From contig NC_061868.1 in assembly GCF_907164915.1 (NCBI RefSeq), positions 23,865,819 through 23,929,818 of the forward strand: 64,000 nt of DNA. The letters run 5' to 3'. The stretch comes from Impatiens glandulifera. Lineage: Eukaryota; Streptophyta; Magnoliopsida; Ericales; Balsaminaceae. A program made the translations under genes and the position numbers. Shown piece after piece: positions 22,839 to 32,973 of this stretch (position 1 is the stretch's first letter; each line of letters starts with the position of its first letter). The notes beneath the pieces are model-generated. The model did no database searches. It had not been told where the DNA came from and saw only the letters and a list, made by a program, of their open reading frames with translations.

Positions 22839-24013
22839 TTACAACAACAAAGGCTGCAAATCACAAGCAGCAATGGATTCTAGCAAGCTTGTGTGAGGAA
22901 CACCAAACACATCCAAATATGTCTTCAAAGGATTCTCTGCCTCAAATACCCAAACAAGTTCATTCACATCGTGCCGAGACTTGTCGTATACAACTATAGT
23001 TTTGTCGTCCTCGGGCTCGACAAATGGATTCTCCATTTCTTTAGTTGTACCTCCTCCAGCAATTACAAACCCCATAAGATCCAGTTTGTAAGCCGGGATG
23101 AATTCCCCTGCAAATATGAAGGTGTAACTGTCGAACAGTTTCGACAACTGAAAGAAAATACAAAACATTTTTAGTAATCATGGAGAATTGAATATCATAT
23201 GGAGGAGGAGTAGGAATAAGACAAAACTTACATTGTTCAGATACCGCATTCTGCCAGCTCTTGGACCGCCCACAGTCCCATGATTATCTCGCTGCACCTC
23301 GTATGGTTCCTCGTCCACGTAACAGTTAAATCTTATTGATGATTTTATCCCTGTACAGAAACAAAAGGTGTTTTTAGTTTCATATATGTGAAAATGAATA
23401 TTGAGTTAACAGTAAAGGGTTAATAATAACAGAGTCTCATAATCAATGGTAAGGACCCAACTCCCGTTCAATATTCCCTTCAATACTTTGATAGTGCGAC
23501 CGCATCCACCATTAGAATTGGTGGATGCTATGACGTGGGTCACATCGTCTCGCCACCTCATTGACACTGTGGCACCACATGTATTAGCATATTGTTGCAT
23601 CAAGTGCTGTTTAAGAACAATCATAAATATTTCTGATAAACAGGATGAAAACTTAAACAATATGAAAAAAAAGGGAGATATGTCAAGAATAGTACTATCT
23701 CTTCACTTGTTAATTGATTTGGGCATAAAATCCAGTATTTGCCAAAGTTTTGGACGGATGCTGTGGCGGTTGCCTGCACGTGCATGAAAAAAAAACGGTC
23801 TTTGTTACTATGTACTAGGGTTTCATGGAAATAATATCCCAAAACCTAACACTATGTAAGTTTTCCTAAATACGATGGATTTACATTGAAGGTGACATTT
23901 TGAGAGTAGGGTTTCCTAAAGATTAACGAGACAACAACATCACATAACAGAATCTAGTTTAGTAGTTCCATAATCCTAAATATGAAAAGTTACTATTCAG
24001 GAATACGTACCAT
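22839..24013 (-). CDS. Captured tandem-BRCT gene, BRCA1/BARD1 C-terminal type
   Basis: Exons on the minus strand: ATG at 24013-24011 next to GTACG; about 23780-23700 (VQNFGKYWILCPNQLTSEE); 23606 to about 23440 (CGATVSMRWRDDVTHVIAST, then a GCGRTIKVLKGILNGSWVL stretch); 23350-23232 (EEPYEVQRDNHGTVGGPRAG); and 23147-22839 (KLFDSYTFIFAGEFIPAYK, ending SLLESIAACDLQP). The order is BRCT1, the linker PYE.x.RD.HG..GGP, then BRCT2, as at the C-terminus of plant BRCA1 and BARD1. Those domains bind phosphopeptides in DNA double-strand-break repair. RING, ankyrin or PHD parts are absent. Kept introns point to capture of genomic DNA. It starts just inside the right TIR. The donor after the third block is unclear; I see no stop within the domains. 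Confidence 0.78.
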
Positions 24014-24149
24014 TGTCGAGTCGTGAAGATGTTGATTCTGGTTTGGTCGACGGGGAGCCGGTTGCGAATCGCCGTGAAAGGAGGCAGGAAGAGAGAGAGA
24101 TGAATCTGGCGGAAATGATTATAAAATAATCATATTATGGGGTATATAT

Positions 24150-25729
24150 ATTCAGGTAACCGGGGCGAACATGTCTTCTTTCGAAAAGCGACTATTCATT
24201 CCATGTCACATGACACAGGAACCAGGGGCGAATAAGTGTTCTCTCGAGAAGCGACTATTCAATCCATTTTACATGGAACATGGTCTAGGCGAACAAATAT
24301 TCTCTACCAGCCAAAAAATTTAAATAAAAAAAATATATAATATGAATGAATTAATTCTAGCGAATATTATATCGCTGCATGTCATTTTAAATTAATTGAA
24401 TTAACATTTATTAATAAACGGAAATAAAAAAAAAACAAATAATAAAATAGCCAGTAATTGAGGCGAAGATTTTTTCGGTTGCTGCATGTCATCTTCAATT
24501 AATTGAATTAATATTTAATAAACGGAAATCTAAAATCCATGTCATTTTGGTCTTTACATAGACGGGTAAGTGTCTTTCCATGGTAGGCAAGCGGTCTTCT
24601 CATGGGTGAGTATGGGGGATTTACATGAGGTTTTTATTAAAATTAATTGAAGCAAATATATCTTAGCTCATGAGGGTCTCCAGGCAAAAAAAAAAATTAA
24701 TAAAAAAAAAATAGCCAATGAATTGAAGCGAAGATTTGTTCGGTTGTTGAATGTGATCTTCAATAAATTAAATTAATATTTAATAAACGGAAATCTAAAA
24801 TCCCTGTCATTTTGGTCTTTACATGCACGAGTAAGTGTCTTTCCATGGTAAGCAAGCGGTCTTCTCATGGGTGGGTATGAGGGGTTTACATGAGGTTTTT
24901 ATTAAAATTAATTGAAACAAATATATCTTCGCTCATGAGGGTCTCCAGGCAAAAAAAAATTAATAAAAAAAACAAAGAAAAAATAGCCAATGAAGTGAAG
25001 CGAAGATTTGTTCGGTTGTTGCATGTGATCTTCAATAAATTAAATTAATATTTAATAAACGGAAATCTAAAATCCATGTCATTTTGGTCTTTACATGCAC
25101 GGGTAAGTGTATTCACGTGGAAGGCAAACGGTCTTCTCATAGGTGTGTTAGGGGGTTTACATGAGGTTTTTATTAAAATTAATTGAAGCAAATATATCTT
25201 CGCTCCTGAGGGTCTCCAGGCAAAAAAATTAAATAAAATTCCTAAAAAAAAATGAATGAATTAATTGAAGCGAATATTATATCGCTGCATGTGATTTGCA
25301 ATAAATTAAATTAATATTAAATAAACGGAAATCTAAAATCCCTGTAATTTTGGTCTTTACATAGACGTGTAAGTGTATTTTCATGAACGGCAGGCGGTCT
25401 TCTCATGGGTGGGTATGGGGGGTTTAAATGAGGGTCAGGGCAACGGGCGTGTAGATCTTCGCTCCCATCGCATCTCACCCTTCCCTCTGACACGGTGCCC
25501 TGAGCGAAGATATGTTATTTGGGTATCATATGATTATTATATAATTTCCTTGCGTTAACAGGCGCTGCCGTTAACAGCGTCAGGAGTGAACCCGGGCCAA
25601 AACTCGGATTCCGGATTCTCCCTCCCTCTGTCTCCTCCCCAAATTGATTTATTATTAAATTAATAATGCTGCAATCTGATTGGTCCGCCACAGGAGAACA
25701 CGGCAATCGGTAGCAGAAGATCTGGACTG
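24150..25729 (-). repeat. Right terminal inverted repeat of the MULE
   Basis: Inverted copy of the left TIR, with the same modular build. GGTTTACATGAGG-type motifs recur near 24615, 24885, 25150 and 25415, a spacing of about 265-270 bp that is more regular than on the left. The inner edge blends into the 5' region of the BRCT gene. Confidence 0.88.
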
Positions 25730-25738
25730 TATTTGATT
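25730..25738. other. Right target-site duplication of the MULE
   Basis: TATTTGATT follows the right TIR directly and pairs with CATTTGATT at 3269-3277. Confidence 0.75.
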
Positions 25739-26003
25739 AAGCTTATTTCATTCACACCATTTTATTCATCCAAGTTATTGTTACAGCTTATTCGTAGTAC
25801 CATTTCAAGTAGGGATGAATTTATGTATAGGTTACTTAAAAATAAAGATATCCATGTATTAGTTGTATAATGGTTTTATTTCCCTGAATTCAATTATCTT
25901 TAAATACATTTTTTATTTATTACACTAATGGAAGGAAACAATGAATCTTTTGTAAAGTTATTCATTCATGTCGTTCATTCGATCGGTGGAAGGAAACAAT
26001 GAA
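25739..26003. other. Right flank of the MULE
   Basis: AT-rich DNA between the MULE and the minisatellite. It contains a partial duplication of GGAAGGAAACAATGAA (25929 and 25988). No gene seen. Confidence 0.5.
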
Positions 26004-26275
26004 CATAACATTTTAGTTTTAAAAATATAACATTTTAGTTTAATAAAATGACATTTCAGTTTAATATAAAGTGACATTTCAATTTAAAAAACATAACATT
26101 TAAATTTAAAAATTATAACATTTCAGTTTAATAAAATGACATTTCAGTTTAATACAACATAACATTTCTGTTTAAAAAATAAAATATTTCAGCTTAAAAA
26201 ATATAACATTTCAGTTTAAGAAAATAAAATTACAGTTCATTACAATATAATATTTCAGTTAAAAAAACAAATTTT
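26004..26275. repeat. Minisatellite, about 22-bp unit
   Basis: About 12 degenerate units of AACATTTCAGTTTAAAAAAT. Same family as 3165-3260; a possible weak relative lies at 55195-55265. Confidence 0.85.
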
Positions 26276-26285
26276 AATTTAATAT

Positions 26286-27208
26286 GATAGGATCAGCATA
26301 ATCGATAGAGACGAGGGTATGGCTATTGATGACAGCTACGGATAAACGATTTAATAGAAATTTTGTTGGGGATTTAAATTACTTTCTATTCTACACAAAC
26401 CCTTGCAAACTCTTGAACAATTCAAATGCGGAAACGTTTGCTCAGGGTTGAAGCTAAGAACCAAAGAATGAGAAGATGACATAATATAAATGACACAACA
26501 GTTTGTTTATGGATGTTTGGAGCAAAACTCTATTACGTCACCCCTTCTTCTAACCACCGTTAGGATTGACTACACGTTTCTTAGAATCAAATACAGTTAC
26601 AAGGCTAGCTCACTGTTGAACAGAACAAACTCTGTTCAACTTACAGTATATTGAAGAATGCCACACATCTAGACAATACTTTGATTCTCTCTCTCTTGAC
26701 GTACACACAGTAAAGCACGAAAGCAAATCATTTGTGTATTTCTTAGTATTCAGCAATTGTTAGATCGATATCTCTTCTGTGATTCCAGCAGTTCTTCCGT
26801 TGTCCTTGAAGATCTTTAAATAGAGAGCATGTACCAACGGTCGAATCTTCTATAATGACACGTGGCAAACTTCCATTGGAACGCCTCCATAGTACATAGG
26901 TACAACAGACTTTGAGCACCAGGATCGTGGCCGTACCAATATGGTAGTGCGCCAAATTTTCTTCTAGAATATTCCTATAAGAAACAAGTAGTGGGAAGAA
27001 TATTTGCTTACGTGGCATTAGACGATTGGTTGTAACTGGCCATCGTACTGATCTGCACAAAAAAGTGGAGCAGGAGTAGCGTACAACTAGTTGATCCTGG
27101 GTAGACGGATGCTAGTTTCAAGGAACTGCTTAATCATGAAATTAGACATTTTTCACTTAGACTGACAAGTCTAATGAAGTTAGACGCCCCCGTCTAATAG
27201 AAGAATCC
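26286..27208 (-). repeat. Inverted partial LTR of element B plus flanking DNA
   Basis: Read on the minus strand, 27208-26364 matches the last 845 bp or so of the + strand LTR at 48077-49503, ending TTTAAATCCCCAACA. The next 78 bp (26363-26286) match the DNA just outside that LTR (49504-49582): ATTTCTATyAAAyCG, GTCATCAATAGCCA and CGTCTCTATC occur in order. The inverted repeat therefore crosses the LTR edge. At 27209 it joins + strand pol sequence directly. Confidence 0.8.
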
Positions 27209-27920
27209 ATTAAGTGAGGAAGAAGTTCTGGATAAACATATTTCGTTATCTAAACCTGTGGATGATCCGGTTGAAGTTCAACTAGACGTACAAACTCCTG
27301 TTCAACAAACTGTTGATAGTTCATACGTCGCGGAGTCACCTGTTCAGATGACCAATCCATTTGAATCCAACTTCAGATGGAACAAGAATCATCCACCGAA
27401 ATTGATCATCGGAAACCCTTTCTTTCCTCGAAGGACAAGACGTCAATTGATGGATGAAATGGCCAATTCTGCCTTTATTTCTCAAATTGAACCCAAGAAA
27501 ATTGGTGAAGCAGTGGTTGATCCAGATTGGATAAACGCTATGCAGGAGGAGTTAAACTAATTTGTCAGAAATAAAATATGGCATCTAACTCCTAGACCGA
27601 CTAACCAGTCAGTCATAGGAACAAGATGGGTCTTTAGAAATAAGCTTAGTGAAGATGGCTTAGTTATTAGAAACAAAGCCTGTTTAGTTGCTCAAGGATA
27701 CAAACAAGAGGAAGGTATCGATTTTGATGAGTCTTTTGCACCTGTAGCAAGACTTGAGGCAATTAGAATCTTCCTGGCATATGCATCATTTAAGAATTTT
27801 AAAGTTTTTTAAATTGATGTGAAAAGTGAATTTTTTAAATGGTAAATTAAATGAAGATATCTATGTTGAACAACCTCCTAGTTTTGTAGATCATACTCAA
27901 CCAAATCATGGTTTTAAACT
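27209..27920 (+). pseudogene. Copia pol of element B, linker and RT N-terminus
   Basis: The frame from about 27213 reads through an acidic linker into the copia RT: DPDWINAMQEELN, stop at 27558, then [34 protein letters not shown] and a stop, then NGKLNEDIYVEQPPSF in another frame. It stops inside the conserved segment before YGLKQ because element A is inserted there. Reading resumes at 45171 with GLYGLKQVHRAWYD. Confidence 0.85.
27916..27920. other. Target-site duplication AAACT, left of element A
   Basis: AAACT directly before LTR A; the same five bases follow the other LTR at 45166-45170. Confidence 0.9.
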
Positions 27921-29121
27921 TGTTAGGATCGGGGTCGCCCTTGGAGGACCGGGGTGTTCCGGTTTTGGAAGGGTAGCCGCTTACAACAACACAACACACG
28001 CTTTGGTGATAGTCCGGTTAGAGACTAAAATCGTTCTTAACACTACGCAAACTGTCACAGACTCTTGAACCGGGTTCAAGGGCGGAAATGTCTGTTTCAG
28101 TCTGAAGCAACACACACGACTTGGATGAGGTTTATGAGGAGTCGGTTTAAGGAGTATGTATAGCCCGATTTTGATTAAAGGAGTAGTTTATGTTTCGGTT
28201 TATGTGTTTCGGTTTTAGAGTAAATAAACAGGAAGTAAATAAAAGACACGAGACAATATTTTTTATGGATGTTCGGAGCAAACCCTCCTACGTCACCCAT
28301 TCTTCTCTGATTATGAGAAGGATCTCCACTAACTTACAAAGTTACAACACTTACAATGCCGGTCGAGCCTAACTCGCTACTCGCTGGTTACACCAAATCA
28401 CTCTTGATGTAATACAATAATACAGTACAATAAAGCTTTCGGTAATGACACAATAGTTTTGGATCGCGCGTGAGATTTCTTTCTCTCTCTTAAGAATTTT
28501 CTGAACCGTCATAAATGAGGTCGCTTCGTCTTCCTTTTATAGTGAAGAAGATCCCAACGGTCATTTTCTCCTCTCACCGTGGGATTGGTAAGTTTGAAGC
28601 AACACGGTTCAGAGATGTTGCGTGCACGTTTCAATTTCCTGACACTTGGCAAGCATGCATATACCGGTCAGGTATGGATGACGTAGTCGGCTTGCAGTTT
28701 TGGACACGTGTCAGACATGCACCTTCCGGCTGTCTGAGTCGGATCTTCGGATCAGCAAATCATCATTGTTTTTATCGCATACTTCTGATCCGGATCTTAT
28801 CTTCTTATATTTTCCCAAGACACGTTTATTTCGTCATATTATGTCATCTTTGTAATTCTTGGTTTCCGGTTGACTCTTTCGTAGTGTGGTCCGGCTGGAG
28901 TATGAACTTTTTCTTTGCTAGCCGGTCTGTTTAACATATTGAAGCCGATTCCTCTTGATCATGACTTGATCATCTGAAACCGGATTGATTTGATATATTT
29001 TTCGGCCGGTTTATGTAGTCTCCAGCCGGCTTATACGACTTGGTCTGTTCCTGCACATGAAGGTTAACAGTAGTTTAGATTTCTGGCCGCTTGAAAATTA
29101 ACTTACTTAATTTTTCTATCA
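27921..29121 (-). repeat. 3' LTR of element A
   Basis: On the minus strand it begins TGATAGAAAAATTAAGTAAG and ends GATCCTAACA. A TATA-like CTATAAAAG lies at 28535-28543. It is rich in CCGG motifs. Confidence 0.92.
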
Positions 29122-29480
29122 ATCTCTCCCTTTTTGATTATTTAGAATAAATATTAAAAAATCGTAATGTATGGCCGGTTTGAAAATTAACTTACTTAAT
29201 TTTTCTATCAATTTCTCCCTTTTTAATTATTTAGAATAAATATTCAAAAATCGTAATGTATGGCTGGTTTGAAAATTAACTTACTTAATTTTTCTATCAA
29301 TTTCTCCCTTTTTGATTATTTAGAATAAATATTCAAAAATCGTAATGTATGGCTGGTTTGAAAATTAACTTACTTAATTTTTCTATCAATTTCTCCCTTT
29401 TTGATTATTTAGAATAAATATTCAAAAATCGTAATGTATGGCCCGTTTTGAAAAATATGTTTAGCAATTTCTCCCTTTTT
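29122..29480 (-). repeat. Polypurine-tract array of element A, 89-bp period
   Basis: The LTR-edge string TTTTTCTATCA ends at 29121, 29210, 29299 and 29388, exactly 89 bp apart. Each is followed by the complement of a polypurine tract (AAAAAGGGAGAAATTG on the minus strand). A fifth, partial tract is near 29465-29480. Each unit also includes a copy of the first bases of the LTR. Multiple polypurine tracts are a known Sirevirus trait. Confidence 0.92.
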
Positions 29481-32419
29481 AATGTTTTTCAAAGAAAAAT
29501 TTCAAAACAAGTTGGTTTTTCAAAAGTTGTTTAGTATAATCATTACTTTGAGATATTAAGAAAAATAACTTAGTTCTGAAACAAAACACCAACAAATAAC
29601 ATAAGTCGGTTGTTCATAAAGGAAAGACAAGCTAAGGATTGGATGATCCCCCATTTTCTTTTTCTTTTTGCCTTTCTTCCTCCTCCTTCCATTCCCGTTC
29701 TCTTCTTTCCGCGTCAATTTGTCATCCGGTAAATAAACTTGATATGCCGGGAGTTCGCTGGTTGAACCGGAAGGCACCACCTACTGGTCTGGGTGGACGA
29801 GATGATTGGGCAACGATCGGACCAGAACTTGGACATGCGCTTGATGTCTCAACTTCTTTCTTCTTCCGCGGGTTGAGTCATGCAGCATCTTCCTCTTCTT
29901 CTTCATCTAGAGGTTCCTCGAATTGTCCAGTCGGTTGAAATTCTTCGATACCGCTTTGTTCCACCTGATGCAGCAAACTCACAATCTTCTTTCTTTTATT
30001 CTTGTTTCTTGTTTTCATTGAGTGCGAGGCTTGTGCTGATGTGGATTCCGGTTGGGCGGTTTTTCTTCTTCATCGACTCGCTTGGCCAACTCGTGGTCCT
30101 TGTCTTCGGTTTCCTTTCTTAGCCGTTCCCTAGCATCTTCTTCGGGTTGAATTCTTCGAGCCGTTTCAGCATCTAAACGAATCTACGCTTGAGTTCTATC
30201 TGCTTGCAGTTTAGACAACTCCTCAATCTAAGATGTCATAGCTTGCATCATTTCAAGCAGAGGAGCGGTTGCGGGTTTTGACAGACTCATCAATCATTGA
30301 CTTGATTGATGTTTGAACCGTTTCGACAATTTCAGAGTGAATAGATGCCCGAATGGTTTCAATCAGATCGGTTTGAATGGTTGCAATTTTGACATCTGTT
30401 GCAATGTTGTACTCATTAAGGGAGGAGATGATTGTGTCAACAACAACTTCCTTTATTTGCTCAAGTCCTGGAGTCTGATTAGTCTGCGCTGGAAGTCTGC
30501 TCCGGTTTTCTGCCGTCTTGGAAGATTCTCCGGTATTAAAGATTGGTTTGCTTTGAAATTGATCGGCATGCAGCAAAAGATTTTTGCACTCTTCTCTCCA
30601 TTTTGCCTCGAGCCGGTCAACATTGCGTGCAAGATCATCCCTTACCGTCTGAAACTGCTCAATCATTCTTAACTCCATCGGAGTTAGTTCTGCCCCTTCT
30701 GCCTTCTTCAAGGCATCATTTACCGCTTGTAACTTGGCGTATTCCTCCATGATAAGAGTTTTGGCTTATGCGGCTTGGATGACTTCGGTACCCGTGACCT
30801 TGAGAGCTTCTTCTTCTAGTCCCATGAGTTTCTCCCAATACTCATTGCCGTTGAAATCAGGGATCATGTCTGAAAGATTCGTTTCACAACGCAACCTGAC
30901 CCATAAATGATAAGGAGTGGCAAGCTCTTCAGCTTCCTTGTTCATATCCCGGATGAAAGTTTGGAATATTTCTTCCTCTTGTTCTGCTGAGATAGAGACC
31001 TCGGTTTCGGGCAAGGTTTCAGATTGTGGGCCGGTTTGTAGTGTACTTTCTTCTCTCACTGGAGAACCTTCAATTAAAACTTCTTTACCTTTGTTAACCT
31101 GAGATGGACCTCCAGGTGTGATCGGTGGGTTTGTCGGCCCATCTTGAGCCAGTTGAGAAGTTGATTCGGTTGGAACGGATTTGTCCCCAACCGAACCGGA
31201 TGGTTCTTTTTCTTCGTTGTTTCTCTCCTAAGCCGGAGGGATGATGTTTTCTGAGTTGCCCGTTTCTTCGACCGGATGAATTTCAGGCTGACCGATTACT
31301 TCAACCTGATCAGTTTGCTGAAGAAGACTTGTTACATTGTCTTCGGTTTCATGGATAACAGTTTGGACTACGTCTTCTATGACTTCTGAGGTTCGCAGTC
31401 CCACATCGTCGATTATATTGTCGAGGTTCTTGGTTGGAGATTTGTAGTTTTCGGATTCAGCGCTAACCTCCATAGCCGGATTCTCATTGGAATGAGTTTC
31501 TTGGCTTCCCGAGGGTTTGTTTCGCCTTGATGAAGGGGAATCAGCTACGTTTGGACGGACAGTGTTGAGCGGAATCGGCTAAAGTAGCTGTTTAATTCTT
31601 TTTGGTGATTGCTCCGAGAGAGTTTTCTCGGAGTCTTCCGGTTTCTTGACGCCTTTCTTCGCCGATTTCTTCATTCTTCCCCTTTTCTGCGGGACTTCTA
31701 TTTGTATAGCCTTTCCCTTTGGATCGGCTTGTCTCGAACTCTCAATAGCCGGTGCAGCCGAACTGGCTTCTTTTGAGGACTTGGTCCTAGATGATTTCGG
31801 CCTTGCTGTTTTAGCAGTTCTTTTGCTCATGTGCTTAGAAGTTAAAATATTACAGGATGCGAGTGGTTCACCTTCACCGATTTCAACTTAAAGGAACCGC
31901 ATGATCTTCCCTATCTGCATGGCGTATGCTTGAACTCGACCGTTCATTTTCACCACCATTTCGCAGAACTGTTCGAACAGAAGACTTCCCCAGACAATCT
32001 TGTCGCTGCGGACGATCGCCATTAACATTTGCAGCTTCAGCTTTGTCAGGTCATCGAAGTTTCCTCCTTCACCCTAAAGCGGTTTGGATATGATATCTAC
32101 CAGCCATCTGAACTCTGGCTTGAGTTTATTCTTCTTGGTTGGAGTGAGACACCAGATCCGAGTCATCACTTGAGATGGCTAGCCGGACAATATTAGATTC
32201 CGCAGCCGATAGGCTTGTTTTGAAGTCCTTCCCGGTATTTGGCAAACCGAGAGCTTCCGAGAAGACCTCTTCAGTGATATTAACTTCCTTACCGCACACG
32301 GTGGCGGAGACTGTCCTCTTTGTCAAAGTCGTCGTTTTCAGAAATTCTTCAACCTCCGTCGGATGTACAAAGAACGGGCCAGAAAGGTAAGTTTCTAACC
32401 CAAAATCCCTCAAGGATTG

Positions 32420-32903
32420 TGTTAGACTTTAAATTATGAACGAGCCTTTCAAGTTCTTTAATTCAAGAAACGGGTTCTTGATGGTCGGGACCGATGATGG
32501 AATTCAACACTCAAGCGTAGCGGACATAGAATGAAGGAGAATTCGAGGTTAGGGAGAGAATAGCCAAAGGGTAGGAGAGAAATACCACTAGATTACACCT
32601 AGCGGTCCAAGAAGGGGGAGGAGGGCTGAGATATAACTTACAGCACCAAGTTCCAAAATATTCAATTCATAGCCCCAAAAAGTGGGGTGGGCATCACCAT
32701 TTAAAGAGGCTGGTTTACCCAAAAGTATTCGGTTACAACAAACTTCCAATATAACAGAATTAGGTTTCAAGAGAAATAAGAGAGAAAGTAAACAAAACAG
32801 AATTATTCCATAAAAACATAAACTGGCCCATATGCACACTTGGGCCGAGAGACAGGTGCATACAATATTTTAGGACCGAGGTTTTGATGAGCAGACCGTA
32901 ACA
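32420..32903 (-). repeat. 3' LTR of the GAG-protease element
   Basis: Minus-strand start TGTTACGGTC, end GTCTAACA. 484 bp, close to identical to 35027-35511. Confidence 0.9.
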
Positions 32904-32973
32904 TAATCTCCCCTTCGAGGTTCGTCGCCTTCGACGAAAAGAACGTGGACTGGTCAGCCTCTAGTACGCATCT

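Larger units (their letters stand above)
3278..25729. mobile_element. 22.45-kb Mutator-like element (MULE) with five genes
   Basis: Both ends read CAGTCCAGATCTTCTGCTAC inward and stay inverted copies for about 1.5 kb. A 9-bp duplication with one mismatch flanks them. Inside are a FAR1-type MULE transposase (19715-21889, -), two Ulp1-like protease genes (5238-9127 and 14526-18647, +), a plant-mobile-domain-like gene (10238-11402, +) and a tandem-BRCT gene (22839-24013, -). The two sets read inward from opposite TIRs and converge near 18.65-19.7 kb, as mudrA and mudrB do in MuDR. MULEs carrying Ulp1-like proteases are known in plants (Kaonashi/KI-MULE type). The open transposase and well-matched TIRs suggest a fairly young element. 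Confidence 0.92.

Noticed and set aside
27258..27560. Stand-alone 100-codon gene
   Set aside because: It is the linker and start of RT of copia element B, cut short by a stop.
30313..31102. Plus-strand frames opposite accessory ORF 3
   Set aside because: The minus strand carries the helical, charged protein pattern and fits the element's orientation; the plus frames are shadows.
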